Part shown: in pieces, positions 26,393 through 35,231 of the stretch
Layout: every line of letters starts with the position of its first letter
How positions within the stretch are numbered: the stretch's first letter is position 1
Assembly: GCF_002250835.2 (NCBI RefSeq)
Contig: NZ_NOJY02000022.1
Span: 1-51,699 of the forward strand
Origin: Romboutsia weinsteinii
GTDB taxonomy: Bacteria; Bacillota; Clostridia; Peptostreptococcales; Peptostreptococcaceae
Length of the DNA stretch: 51,699 nucleotides
Direction of reading: 5' to 3'
The notes under the pieces: generated by a model
Told to the model about the DNA's origin: nothing
Seen by the model: only the letters and a program-made list of their open reading frames with translations
Database searches by the model: none
Translations under genes and position numbers: made by a program

Positions 26393-26463
26393 TTAAATTA
26401 TACTTTAGTAGAATCTAATTTGTCAATATTATCCATTACTAAATATACTAAAGTATAATTTAA
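26393..26463. repeat. Perfect 18-bp inverted repeat enclosing the pil promoter
   Basis: Arms 26393-26410 (TTAAATTATACTTTAGTA) and 26446-26463 are exact inverted copies, 35 bp apart. The -10 hexamer is inside one arm and its mirror image is in the other, while the single -35 hexamer is in the core. It could be an operator dyad or an invertible promoter element. Confidence 0.9.
26397..26426 (-). promoter_or_regulatory. Sigma-A promoter of the pil operon
   Basis: Minus-strand TTGACA (26421-26426), an 18-base spacer and TATAAT (26397-26402). The expected start at about 26390 falls at the 5' edge of the riboswitch, so the aptamer is at the very beginning of the transcript. Confidence 0.88.
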
Positions 26464-26480
26464 TATTATAAAATCATATA

Positions 26481-26520
26481 AATAAAAAATCTCTACAATA
26501 TAAATTATATTGTAGAGATC
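26481..26520 (-). terminator. Intrinsic terminator after prs
   Basis: A 14-bp inverted repeat (26489-26502 and 26506-26519, core TCTCTACAATATA) is followed by TTTTTT on the minus strand. It isolates the pil promoter from prs. The 317-bp gap 26216-26532 is thus filled by this terminator, the repeat-embedded promoter, the riboswitch and its terminator. Confidence 0.92.
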
Positions 26521-26532
26521 ATAAATTTCTAA

Positions 26533-27483
26533 TTAGAATAATACACTAACAGACTCGTTAGAGAATATCTTCTTTATAGCATTCCCAAATAAAGGAGCTA
26601 CAGTCATAACTTTTATCTTATCAATTTTCTTTTCTTCCGGAAGTTGTATAGTATCAAGTACTATTAACTCACTTATAGCTGAAGCTTCTATTCTTTCTAT
26701 AGCAGGACCTGATAATACTCCGTGAGTACAACAAGCGTAAACATCTTTAGCACCGAATTCTTTAAGTGCATTAGCTGCATTTACTATAGTTCCAGCAGTA
26801 TCTATCATATCGTCTAATAATATAACATTCTTACCTTTAACATCACCTATTATGTTCATTACTTCACATACGTTAGCCTTAGGTCTTCTCTTGTCTATTA
26901 TAGCTATTGGCACTTCACCGTCTAAAGAATTTGCGAACTTTCTAGATCTAGTAACACTTCCTAAGTCAGGAGATACTACTACTAAATCTTCTATGTTCTT
27001 TTCGTTGAAGTAATCTGCTAATATAGTTCCACCTTGTAAGTGATCTAGTGGTATATCAAAGTATCCTTGTATCTGTGCAGCATGTAAATCCATAGTTAAT
27101 ACTCTGTCTGCTCCAGCTGCAGTTATTAAGTTAGCAACTAACTTAGCTGTGATTGGATCTCTTGATTTAGCTTTTCTATCTTGTCTTGCATATCCGTAGT
27201 AAGGTATAACAGCTGTTATTCTACCTGCAGATGCTCTCTTTAATGCATCTATCATTATTAATAATTCCATTAAATTATCATTTACTGGACTGTTTGTTGA
27301 TTGAACTACAAACACATCACAACCTCTTACTGTCTCATTCATGTTTAAACATATTTCGCCATCACTAAATGTTCCCACTTGACAGTCTGCTAATGGCACT
27401 CCTATATGATCAGCTATTTTTGTAGCTAACTCTAGAGATGAGTTTCCTGCAAGTATTTTGATTTCGCTTCCGCTAGTATTCAT
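26533..27483 (-). CDS. prs: Ribose-phosphate pyrophosphokinase (PRPP synthetase)
   Basis: This 316-residue enzyme makes PRPP from ribose 5-phosphate and ATP for purine, pyrimidine, His, Trp and NAD synthesis. Visible motifs are [20 protein letters not shown], the ATP region [17 protein letters not shown], and the PRPP-binding loop [14 protein letters not shown]. Length and motifs are normal. GGGAGG precedes the ATG. It follows glmU by 88 bp, as gcaD-prs in Bacillus. Confidence 0.97.
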   Translation of the reverse strand: MNTSGSEIKILAGNSSLELATKIADHIGVPLADCQVGTFSDGEICLNMNETVRGCDVFVVQSTNSPVNDNLMELLIMIDALKRASAGRITAVIPYYGYARQDRKAKSRDPITAKLVANLITAAGADRVLTMDLHAAQIQGYFDIPLDHLQGGTILADYFNEKNIEDLVVVSPDLGSVTRSRKFANSLDGEVPIAIIDKRRPKANVCEVMNIIGDVKGKNVILLDDMIDTAGTIVNAANALKEFGAKDVYACCTHGVLSGPAIERIEASAISELIVLDTIQLPEEKKIDKIKVMTVAPLFGNAIKKIFSNESVSVLF

Positions 27484-27571
27484 TGTAATCCTCCCGAAAA
27501 TTTTAAAACTATTATAATTTATTGATGATTTTTAAGCTAGTCTTATCAGCCTAAAATAACAAACTAAGGTA

Positions 27572-28948
27572 TTATTTCTTTGAGTCTTTTGCGTTTTTCT
27601 TTTCTACCCAACCTTCTTTTATTACCTGTCTTTGTCTAGCTACTGCTAGTGCTCCTTCAGGTACATTGTCAGTTATTGTAGATCCTGTAGCTACATATCC
27701 TTTTTCTTCTACTGTTACTGGTGAAACTAAGTTAGAATTAGATCCTATAAATGCTCCATCTTTTACTACAGATTTAAATTTATTTTTTCCATCGTAATTT
27801 ACAAATACTACTCCACATCCTATGTTTACATCTTTTCCTACATGAGCATCTCCTATATACGAAAGATGTGATGCTTTAGAGTTATCTTCTATAGTAGCAT
27901 TTTTCACTTCTACGAAATCTCCTATTTTTACATTGTTTCCTATGTTACTCTTTGGTCTTAAGTATGCATAAGGACCTACTGTTGTATTCTCTCCAACTTT
28001 ACTATCTATTACTGTTGAATTTAATACTTCTGTAGCATCTCCTATTTCTGAGTTTGTTATACTAGAATTCATACCTATTACACAGCTTGATCCTATTTTT
28101 GTATTTCCTTTAAGCATAACTCCAGGCTCTATTATAGTGTCGTTTCCTATTTCGACATCTGACTCTATATAAGTAGAATTTGTATCGATTATAGTTACAC
28201 CATTTACCATATGAGACTCATTAATTCTTGCTTTCATTATTTGTTCTGCTCTTGATAATTCCACTCTAGAGTTTACACCCATAAGTTCTTCTATTGTAGA
28301 ACCTTCATAAGCGCCAACCTTGTGACCTTTATCTCTCATTATCTTTATAGTATCAGTTAAGTAATACTCACCTTGAGCATTATTGTTATCTAGTAAATCT
28401 AAAGATTCTCTTAGGCTCTTCCCATTGAAACAGTAGATTCCTGAGTTGATTTCTTTAGCTAATTTTTCTTCATCAGAAGCATCTTTTTGCTCTACTATTT
28501 TAAGTAAATCGCCAGCTTCATCTCTTATTATTCGACCATATCCAGTAGGATTTTCTACACTTGTTGTAAGTACTGTAGCATGGTATCCATTTTCTATATG
28601 GTAAGCAAATAACCTCTTTAAAGTTTCCTCTTTTATTAACGGAGTGTCTCCACATAATACTACTATAGTATCTTCATCTTTTATATAATCTTTCGCCATT
28701 ATAACTGCATGACCAGTTCCTAACTGCTCTGTTTGCATCGCTATCATAGCGTCTTTTGGTAATTTCTCTTTTACTATGTCACATTCATGTCCTAATATTG
28801 CAACTATATCTTTAACCCCTGAGTTTTTAGATGCATCTATTACATGATTCACCATTTCTTTTCCACATACTTTATGAACTACTTTTGGGTATTTTGATTT
28901 CATTCTTGTTCCTTTGCCCGCAGCAAGGATTATAGCTTTAAAATTCAT
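27572..28948 (-). CDS. glmU: Bifunctional GlmU: GlcN-1-P acetyltransferase / GlcNAc-1-P uridylyltransferase
   Basis: The 458-residue enzyme makes UDP-GlcNAc for peptidoglycan and teichoic acids. The N-terminal nucleotidyltransferase has AIILAAGKGTRMKSKYPKV and VLCGDTPLI; the C-terminal half is a left-handed beta helix of hexapeptide repeats ending with the acetyltransferase site region (YIGDAHVGKDVNIGCGVVFV). The length fits. GGAGTG lies before the ATG. It lies between spoVG and prs, the usual place of gcaD. It is separated from spoVG by a terminator, so its promoter must lie at 28949-29090. Confidence 0.96.
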   Translation of the reverse strand: MNFKAIILAAGKGTRMKSKYPKVVHKVCGKEMVNHVIDASKNSGVKDIVAILGHECDIVKEKLPKDAMIAMQTEQLGTGHAVIMAKDYIKDEDTIVVLCGDTPLIKEETLKRLFAYHIENGYHATVLTTSVENPTGYGRIIRDEAGDLLKIVEQKDASDEEKLAKEINSGIYCFNGKSLRESLDLLDNNNAQGEYYLTDTIKIMRDKGHKVGAYEGSTIEELMGVNSRVELSRAEQIMKARINESHMVNGVTIIDTNSTYIESDVEIGNDTIIEPGVMLKGNTKIGSSCVIGMNSSITNSEIGDATEVLNSTVIDSKVGENTTVGPYAYLRPKSNIGNNVKIGDFVEVKNATIEDNSKASHLSYIGDAHVGKDVNIGCGVVFVNYDGKNKFKSVVKDGAFIGSNSNLVSPVTVEEKGYVATGSTITDNVPEGALAVARQRQVIKEGWVEKKNAKDSKK

Positions 28949-29091
28949 CTTTACACTCCATTCAATAAATTTTTATCTATTATAATCTATATTATGTCAA
29001 TTTTTTACATTATGTATACAATATCTTCATCATCATTAACTAATATAGCACTTTTCAAATTAAAAGTACATATCTAATAAAGATTTTAAAT

Positions 29092-29118
29092 ATAAAAAAG
29101 AGCCGAATAGTTCGGCTC
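29092..29118 (-). terminator. Intrinsic terminator after spoVG
   Basis: GAGCCGAA, a 3-base loop and TTCGGCTC, followed by six T on the minus strand. This makes spoVG a single-gene unit. Confidence 0.95.
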
Positions 29119-29144
29119 AATCAAAGTTTCTTTAATATTTAAAA

Positions 29145-29423
29145 TTATTCTGCCGCTACTTCTAATTGAGCAACTGCTTCATGATATGCCTTTAGCACAG
29201 AGTCCTCTAAAACTTGTCTCATTTCTGCGTTTATTGGATGAGCTATATCTCTGAAGTTACCTTCTCCTACTTTTCTACTTGGCATAGCTATAAATAGACC
29301 ATTGTGTCCTTCTATAACTTTTATATCATGCACTACAAATAAATTATCGAAAGTTAATGAAACTATACATTTCATTTTCCCCTCATCAGTTATCTTTCTT
29401 ACTCTTACGTCAGTAATCTTCAT
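29145..29423 (-). CDS. spoVG: RNA/DNA-binding regulator SpoVG
   Basis: The 92-residue protein begins [11 protein letters not shown] and has the conserved [20 protein letters not shown] motif. SpoVG binds nucleic acid and affects sporulation, septation and virulence gene expression in Firmicutes. I chose the ATG at 29423, where family similarity begins and which lies 10 bases after AAAGGGGG; a longer frame from 29453 would add ten residues that are not conserved. A sigma-H-type promoter lies upstream. The acidic/alanine tail (VAQLEVAAE) is usual. Confidence 0.95.
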   Translation of the reverse strand: MKITDVRVRKITDEGKMKCIVSLTFDNLFVVHDIKVIEGHNGLFIAMPSRKVGEGNFRDIAHPINAEMRQVLEDSVLKAYHEAVAQLEVAAE

Positions 29424-29496
29424 ATCCCCATATCCCCCTTTTGATTTTGACAAAAATTAATTTATATTTACTAATATAAGTTTTGCTTTTAATAAG

Positions 29497-29525
29497 TAAT
29501 TCTATGACATTCTTTAATATCCTTC
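29497..29525 (-). promoter_or_regulatory. Sigma-H-type promoter of spoVG
   Basis: On the minus strand GAAGGATAT (29517-29525) and ATAGAATTA (29497-29505) fit the sigma-H consensus RNAGGAWWW and RNNGAATWW at all fixed positions with an 11-base spacer. B. subtilis spoVG is a classical sigma-H gene, so pattern and context agree. Confidence 0.75.
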
Positions 29526-29560
29526 TTATTTTTTGGAAAATTTAGTAACTTTTTATATTT

Positions 29561-30439
29561 TTATTCTTCGTCGTCACTTATATCTTCTATCTCATGCTCG
29601 ACTTCTAAATCTTCATTTTGATATTCATCTTTAAATGTCTTTAAATTAGGTTCTACTATTATTTCATTACCATTAACATCTAATTCTATCAATGATATAT
29701 AATCTTTCACCATTTTTTCTGTCGGATTTGTAGTAGAAATAAAGACTCCCGTACCAATTACTTCTGCTCCAAATTCATTCATAAGGTCTACCATTCCCTT
29801 AATAGTTCCTCCACCTCTCATAAAGTCATCTATTAATATAACTTTGCTGTTTGGCTTTAGAGCTTTTCTAGGTAAACTCATACTTTCAACTTTTGTGCTC
29901 GAATTTCCACTAACATAAGTCATACTTAATGTAGGACCTTCTGACACCTTTATATCTTTTCTTATTATAACTAATGGTAGGTTCATAGCCTTAGCAGTCA
30001 TAAGAGCCATCGGTATACCTTTTGTTTCCATAGTTACTACATAATCCGCCTCTGCATAATCTATATTCGATGCAAATATTTTCCCTATCTTAGAAGCTAC
30101 ACTTGGGTCATAAATTAAATCTATTAAATATAAGAATCCTCCTGAAAGTATTCTAGATGGATCACTTATTTTTTCACATAATCCCATTAAGAACTCTTCA
30201 TTTTCTGCCTTTGAAGTCTTTGGTATGTATTTAACTCCACCTGCTGCTCCTGATATAGTTATTACTCTTCCTAAAGATAATTTCTCAAATACGTTTTTAA
30301 CAACTAGTAAATCTTCACTTATTGTAGATTTGGCTGCATTAAATTGGTTAGTAAAATAACTTAATGTAAATATTTTATTTGGGTTGTCAGATAGTATTTT
30401 TACTATCGCCCCAATTCTTTCTGTTCTCTTAAATTTCAC
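29561..30439 (-). CDS. purR: Purine operon repressor PurR (B. subtilis type)
   Basis: The 292-residue protein has an N-terminal winged-helix domain (about 1-70, with KILSDNPNKIFTLSYFTNQF) and a phosphoribosyltransferase-like domain holding the PRPP motif VILIDDFMRGGGTIKGM (about residue 205). It binds DNA and releases it on PRPP binding, thus sensing purine need. The start is GTG with AGGAGGTG 5 bases upstream. An acidic tail (EDLEVEHEIEDISDDEE) extends past the usual end. It is divergent from murC across a 220-bp gap. Confidence 0.93.
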   Translation of the reverse strand: MKFKRTERIGAIVKILSDNPNKIFTLSYFTNQFNAAKSTISEDLLVVKNVFEKLSLGRVITISGAAGGVKYIPKTSKAENEEFLMGLCEKISDPSRILSGGFLYLIDLIYDPSVASKIGKIFASNIDYAEADYVVTMETKGIPMALMTAKAMNLPLVIIRKDIKVSEGPTLSMTYVSGNSSTKVESMSLPRKALKPNSKVILIDDFMRGGGTIKGMVDLMNEFGAEVIGTGVFISTTNPTEKMVKDYISLIELDVNGNEIIVEPNLKTFKDEYQNEDLEVEHEIEDISDDEE

Positions 30440-30659
30440 TAAAACACCTCCTACGATTAGGCTGTTTACCTACAAACTAAGTAATGCATAACAATATTTA
30501 ATATGCTATAATATTAGTTATGTTTTATTCTCTTTTTAAATATATTGTATATATAGCCTAGTATATGTATATTACTCATAAAATATTGAACATTATTATA
30601 TTATACCACAAATATAGTTCACATTGTAGAGCTTAATAAAAAAGAAAGGTGGTTTTGTT

Positions 30660-32012
30660 ATGAATATTCATTTCATTGGTATAGGCGGGATTAGTATGAG
30701 CGCCTTAGCCGAAATATGTATTAATAAAGGATATAAAGTATCTGGTTCAGATGCAAATGAATCATACCTTCTAGATATGCTTAGATCTCAAGGCGCAGAT
30801 ATTTTCATTGGTCATGAGGCTAGTCATATATCAGAAAAAGTAGATATGGTTGTTTATACTGCAGCAGTTCATCCTAATAATCCTGAGCTTATGGCTGCTA
30901 AGGAACAAAATAAGTTAGTTATGAACAGAGCAGCATTTTTAGGTCAAATTATGAGAGAATACAAGAATTCTATAGCAGTTTCTGGAACTCACGGTAAGAC
31001 TTCTACAACTTCTATGCTTTCTGCTATTTTTGAGTATGCTGAATTAGACCCAACAATATTAGTTGGAGGAAATCTAAGTATTATAGGCGGTAATGTTAAG
31101 ATAGGTAAATCAGACCACTTCATTACAGAGGCTTGTGAATATGTAGATAGTTTCCTAAGCTTTAATCCTAAGATTTCTGTAGTTTTAAATATTGAAGAAG
31201 ATCATCTTGATTATTTCTCTGGACTAGATGAAATAAAGGCTTCTTTTAATAAGTTTGGTAAATTACTTCCTCCAGATGGTTACTTTATAATCAATGGAGA
31301 TGACCAAAATACAGCAGATATCTTACATGATGTTAAAGCTAATGTTATAAAATATGGAAGAGATTTATGTAATGATGCTGTAATAAAGAACATCGATTTT
31401 AATGACAACGGATATGGAATATTTGAAATAGAGTACAAAGGCGAAAATCTAGGACCATTCGAGCTTTCAGTACCAGGTCTTCATAATATCTACAACGCTA
31501 CTGCTGCTATAATTACATCTGTGGTTTCAGAAATCGAATTAGAAACTATAAGAAAAAATATAAAAGCTTATAATGGTGTTGGTAGAAGGTTCGAAGTTAA
31601 AGGATCTTACAAAGATACTTTAGTTATAGATGACTATGCTCATCACCCTACAGAGTTAAAGGCTACTTTATCTGCTGCTAAGAAAATGAAGAAGTCTACG
31701 TTATGGTGTATATTCCAACCTCATACGTATACTAGAACTAGAGCTCTTTTAAATGAATTCTCAGATGCATTTTACTCTGCTGATAAAGTTATAATAACTG
31801 ACATATATGCAGCTAGAGAAGATGATCCTGGTGATATAAGTTCAAAAGACTTAGTAGAAAAGTTATATCAAAATAATGTTGATGCTATATACATAAGTAA
31901 GTTTGAAGATATAGCTGAATACCTTCGTCAAAATGTTAAGAGTAACGATCTAGTTATAACAGCTGGTGCAGGTACAGTTTATCAAATTGCTGATTTATTA
32001 GTTGAAGCTTAA
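30660..32012 (+). CDS. murC: UDP-N-acetylmuramate--L-alanine ligase MurC
   Basis: The 450-residue Mur ligase adds L-Ala to UDP-MurNAc. The N-terminal Rossmann part has [20 protein letters not shown], the ATP loop is [12 protein letters not shown] (about residue 108), and [21 protein letters not shown] and DDYAHHPTE are the central and C-terminal family motifs. GAAAGGTGG lies before the ATG. It is one of only two plus-strand genes here. TTGTAT with TATATT at 17 bases (about 30545-30573) is a possible promoter. MurC beside purR is usual in Clostridia. Confidence 0.97.
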   Translation: MNIHFIGIGGISMSALAEICINKGYKVSGSDANESYLLDMLRSQGADIFIGHEASHISEKVDMVVYTAAVHPNNPELMAAKEQNKLVMNRAAFLGQIMREYKNSIAVSGTHGKTSTTSMLSAIFEYAELDPTILVGGNLSIIGGNVKIGKSDHFITEACEYVDSFLSFNPKISVVLNIEEDHLDYFSGLDEIKASFNKFGKLLPPDGYFIINGDDQNTADILHDVKANVIKYGRDLCNDAVIKNIDFNDNGYGIFEIEYKGENLGPFELSVPGLHNIYNATAAIITSVVSEIELETIRKNIKAYNGVGRRFEVKGSYKDTLVIDDYAHHPTELKATLSAAKKMKKSTLWCIFQPHTYTRTRALLNEFSDAFYSADKVIITDIYAAREDDPGDISSKDLVEKLYQNNVDAIYISKFEDIAEYLRQNVKSNDLVITAGAGTVYQIADLLVEA

Positions 32013-32026
32013 ATAATAATTTCAAT

Positions 32027-32073
32027 AAAAAAGGATACCTTGGTAGTTTTACTTCCATAAGGTATCCTTTTTT
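32027..32073. terminator. Bidirectional terminator between murC and the converging gene
   Basis: Arms AAAAAAGGATACCTT (32027-32041) and AAGGTATCCTTTTTT (32059-32073) carry A-runs and T-runs so that both converging transcripts can end here. Confidence 0.93.
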
Positions 32074-32077
32074 ATTT

Positions 32078-32896
32078 TTACTTATTTTCTTTAGTATCTT
32101 CTTCTATTTTAAATATATCTGCCTTTATATAATCAAATAATCCGGTATGAACCTCATAATAAGTATCAGCGCCTTGAGAAGTTACTTTTGCATAATCTTT
32201 CCCCATAGTTTCTACAGTTGTTTCATAGTTTTTGCCTTTTATTTTAATTGTAAAGTTATAATCACTTCTTTCTTTACTCTTTTCTGGCTGAACTTTACCT
32301 ACCATTCTTTTAGAAACCATCTTGTAAGCCAAATCATCATACTTCCACTTACTAACTTTTTTAGTTTTGTCACCATACTCTATAGTTACATTTTCCCATG
32401 TCTTATATTGCTTAACTGAGTCAAAAGATGTGTACATACTTTCTTTTACAATCTTTTCAAACTCTTGCTTCATTGACACAGGTACTTTGTAGTATTCTTC
32501 CTTATTAACAGTATACACTCTAAAGAAATTAAGATCTGTTGAGAATCTAACTCCGTCCTCTGAGTATCCAGTGTATAGTGCAGAGTATGAATCTACTGAT
32601 CTTACTTCACTGAATTCATTAAGAAAATACTTTATTTCCTCCCAGTAGCCTTCCTCTATTTTTACACCTTCTATACTTTTATTTCCTTCATCTGATAAAT
32701 ATATCTTTTTGTTCTTTTTAATCTGAGTCATAAGTGGTACTTGTGACTCTTCTTCAGAATTCGTTTTATTAGGTGTAGGCTCTGGTATTGCTTCCATCTT
32801 TACACCTTGACTGAAAGCAATAAAGTATATCACAAAGAAACCGACTATCCCAATTAAAATTATAGCTTCTTTCTTTAATTTTCTTTTTTTAGTCAT
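32078..32896 (-). CDS. Uncharacterised single-pass membrane protein
   Basis: I do not recognise this 272-residue protein. It has a basic N-terminus (MTKKRKLKKE), one transmembrane helix (about residues 11-29, IILIGIVGFFVIYFIAF) and a long extracellular part that begins with a Pro/Thr/Glu-rich stretch. The head is rich in Lys, Tyr and Glu and contains VTIEYGDKTKKVSKWKYDDLAY and YNFTIKIKGKNYETTVETM, which look like beta strands. There is no lipobox. GGGGTG lies before the ATG. It converges on murC and is followed upstream by a cation efflux gene 51 bp away, so the two might share a transcript. Codon and base use match the neighbours. Confidence 0.75.
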   Translation of the reverse strand: MTKKRKLKKEAIILIGIVGFFVIYFIAFSQGVKMEAIPEPTPNKTNSEEESQVPLMTQIKKNKKIYLSDEGNKSIEGVKIEEGYWEEIKYFLNEFSEVRSVDSYSALYTGYSEDGVRFSTDLNFFRVYTVNKEEYYKVPVSMKQEFEKIVKESMYTSFDSVKQYKTWENVTIEYGDKTKKVSKWKYDDLAYKMVSKRMVGKVQPEKSKERSDYNFTIKIKGKNYETTVETMGKDYAKVTSQGADTYYEVHTGLFDYIKADIFKIEEDTKENK

Positions 32897-32947
32897 TTAA
32901 TCACCCCTAGGAAAATATCTTATAAGACAATTATATTACTTTTATCC

Positions 32948-33841
32948 TTAAAAACAAGTATTTCCTGGGCAATTGTTACATGGTTCTACGTGAACTGTAA
33001 TTCCTTTTACAAATTCCATGCTATTTATTATATCTTCTTCTAGCTTATTCGCTATGTCATGACCTTGTCTTACTGTTAATGCTCCATCAACACATATTGT
33101 TAAATCCACATATGCCATAGCCCCATGTTTTCTAGTCTTCATCTCCCCTAAATTCATTACTCCTAATGTGTTGCTTACTATATTTTTTATCTCATATTCT
33201 TGATATTCACCCATAGATACGTCCATAAGTTCATTTACAGAACTTATTAATATATCTATACCTACCTTTGCAACAAATAAAGCGACTACTACAGATGCAA
33301 TAGGGTCTAATGCTTTAAATCCAAGCATCGAGCCTCCTATACCTACAAATGCAGCTATTGATGATAAAGCATCTGATCTATGATGCCATGCATCTGCTTT
33401 TAATGCTGGTGAATTAATTTTGTTAGCAACTTTAATCGTTATTCTATACTGATATTCTTTTATTAAAATAGATATTATTGCAACTATTAATGGTAATGCT
33501 GTAGGTATCTCTAATTGGTCTAAGTTAAATAAAGATTTAAATGCACTTGCACCTATTGATAACGAAACAACTATAAGTAATATTGACAGTAAAAAAGATA
33601 CTAAAGTTTCAGCTTTTTCATGACCATAATTATGCTCCTTATCTCCAGGTGTAGAAGATACATAATTCCCTATCAAAACTCCAACTGAACTTATAATATC
33701 TGATGCTGAATGTATCCCATCTGCTACCATCGCATTAGATCTACCCAAAATCCCTGCAACTACCTTTATTATAGTTAACACAAAGTTCCACACTATAGAC
33801 TGTATGGTAACTTTACTAGCTTCCTCATACCTGGTTTTCAT
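32948..33841 (-). CDS. Cation diffusion facilitator family transporter
   Basis: This 297-residue CDF protein moves divalent metal (Zn, Mn, Fe or Co) out of the cell in exchange for protons. It has six predicted helices, the helix-2 metal site in AMVADGIHSASDIISS (HxxxD), the helix-5 site in DAWHHRSDALSSIAAF (HxxxD), and a C-terminal cytoplasmic domain (GAMAYVDLTICVDGALTV). It ends with an uncommon cysteine-rich tail, VEPCNNCPGNTCF, which could bind metal. GGAGGG precedes the ATG. The substrate cannot be assigned with confidence. Confidence 0.9.
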   Translation of the reverse strand: MKTRYEEASKVTIQSIVWNFVLTIIKVVAGILGRSNAMVADGIHSASDIISSVGVLIGNYVSSTPGDKEHNYGHEKAETLVSFLLSILLIVVSLSIGASAFKSLFNLDQLEIPTALPLIVAIISILIKEYQYRITIKVANKINSPALKADAWHHRSDALSSIAAFVGIGGSMLGFKALDPIASVVVALFVAKVGIDILISSVNELMDVSMGEYQEYEIKNIVSNTLGVMNLGEMKTRKHGAMAYVDLTICVDGALTVRQGHDIANKLEEDIINSMEFVKGITVHVEPCNNCPGNTCF

Positions 33842-33972
33842 ATTTATCCCTCCTAAAATTTCATTCCTATTTATTATTACTCATACTAATCTATATTGAA
33901 ACAAAAAAATCATTCTTATCTGCAAATGGATACACTTTCCGTTCAATAGAGATTATCACTAGCCCTAAAATG

Positions 33973-34002
33973 AAAAATCACCTAGCGTTAGCTAGGCGAT
34001 TT
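33973..34002 (-). terminator. Intrinsic terminator after M20 peptidase gene
   Basis: Minus-strand AAATCGCCTAGC and GCTAGGTGATTT pair (one G-U) with a 4-base loop and a T run, just beyond the stop at 34030. Confidence 0.85.
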
Positions 34003-34029
34003 ATAAAATATTATAGATTTATTTTTATT

Positions 34030-35145
34030 TTAAGCTTCTTTTATTATTTCTGCTACCATTTTAGCAGAATTCATTAAATCTTCTATTGCAATATACTCTT
34101 CTAATGTATGAGCTTTTTTCATACCTATACCTAAATTTACAGCTTTTATTCCATGCTTAGATAAGATATTAGTATCACTTCCTCCACCTGTAGATGCAGT
34201 GTATCCTTCTATGTTCATGTTTGCAAAAGCTTTTTTAGCAAGCTTAACTATGTCTTCATCTTCAGATACATTTAGTGGAGTGTAAGCTCTATCTACTTGT
34301 ATGTCTATTTCAGCACCAAACTCTTGTGCAGCTTTTTTGAATGTTTCTACCATATGATTAGTTTGTGCATCCAACTTATCTTCTTTTAAACTTCTAGCCT
34401 CAGCTAATATTTCTAATTCTGGCATAACTATGTTTGTAGCTATTCCACCATTTACTACACCTATATTAGCAGTAGTTTCTTCATCTATTCTTAATAAGTT
34501 CATATTTTCTATAGCTTTAGCAGCTACCATTATAGCACTTATTCCATTTTCTGGTTGTAAACCTGCATGTGCTGGTCTTCCTGTTATCTTAACTTTTATT
34601 GCATCTTGTGCAGGTGCCTTTACTATTATTTCTCCTGGAGAGCCGCCACTATCTAAAACAAAAGCATAATCAACGTCTAACTTAGAGTAATCTAGAGATT
34701 TAGCTCCACGAAGTCCGCCTTCTTCCCATATAGAGAATACCACTTGGATATCTGCATGATTTATATTATTTTCTTTTATAGTTCTCATACCTTCTAATAT
34801 AGCAGCTATTCCTGCCTTATCATCAGATCCTAGTACTGTAGTTCCATCACTCTTTATTATTCCATTAGACTCATCTACTATAGGCTTTACTCCTATACCA
34901 GGGCTAACTGTATCCATGTGAGAACTGAATAATAATTTTTTGCCTTCTCTATTTCCTTTTAATGTAGCTATTACATTGCCAGTTTCTGCTCCTGTTTTTT
35001 CTGCAGCATCATCTATCGTTACTTGACATCCTATTGCCTTTAGCTTTTCTACTAATACTTGAGCTATTTTTCCTTCTTTAGATGTCGGACTATCTATTTG
35101 AACTAACTCAAGAAATTCATTAAGTACTCTTTGTTCATTTATCAT
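34030..35145 (-). CDS. M20-family peptidase, PepT-like
   Basis: The 371-residue metallopeptidase has all expected metal ligands: SSHMDTVSPG (His and Asp), GSDDKAGIAAI (bridging Asp), WEEGGLRGAK (general base Glu and ligand), LDSGG (Asp) and the last His in MKKAHTLEEY. The lid/dimer domain (about 175-285) includes ITGRPAHAGLQPENG. It resembles the peptidase T-like branch of M20 and probably splits small peptides in the cytosol. GGAGGGG precedes the ATG. It is monocistronic with a terminator behind it. Confidence 0.88.
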   Translation of the reverse strand: MINEQRVLNEFLELVQIDSPTSKEGKIAQVLVEKLKAIGCQVTIDDAAEKTGAETGNVIATLKGNREGKKLLFSSHMDTVSPGIGVKPIVDESNGIIKSDGTTVLGSDDKAGIAAILEGMRTIKENNINHADIQVVFSIWEEGGLRGAKSLDYSKLDVDYAFVLDSGGSPGEIIVKAPAQDAIKVKITGRPAHAGLQPENGISAIMVAAKAIENMNLLRIDEETTANIGVVNGGIATNIVMPELEILAEARSLKEDKLDAQTNHMVETFKKAAQEFGAEIDIQVDRAYTPLNVSEDEDIVKLAKKAFANMNIEGYTASTGGGSDTNILSKHGIKAVNLGIGMKKAHTLEEYIAIEDLMNSAKMVAEIIKEA

Positions 35146-35231
35146 AATGACCCCTCCAATATTATAAATACTTACAATTTATATTTTAGGTCATTTACAT
35201 AATATTAGCAATAGGGAAAACGTTTCAGTAT

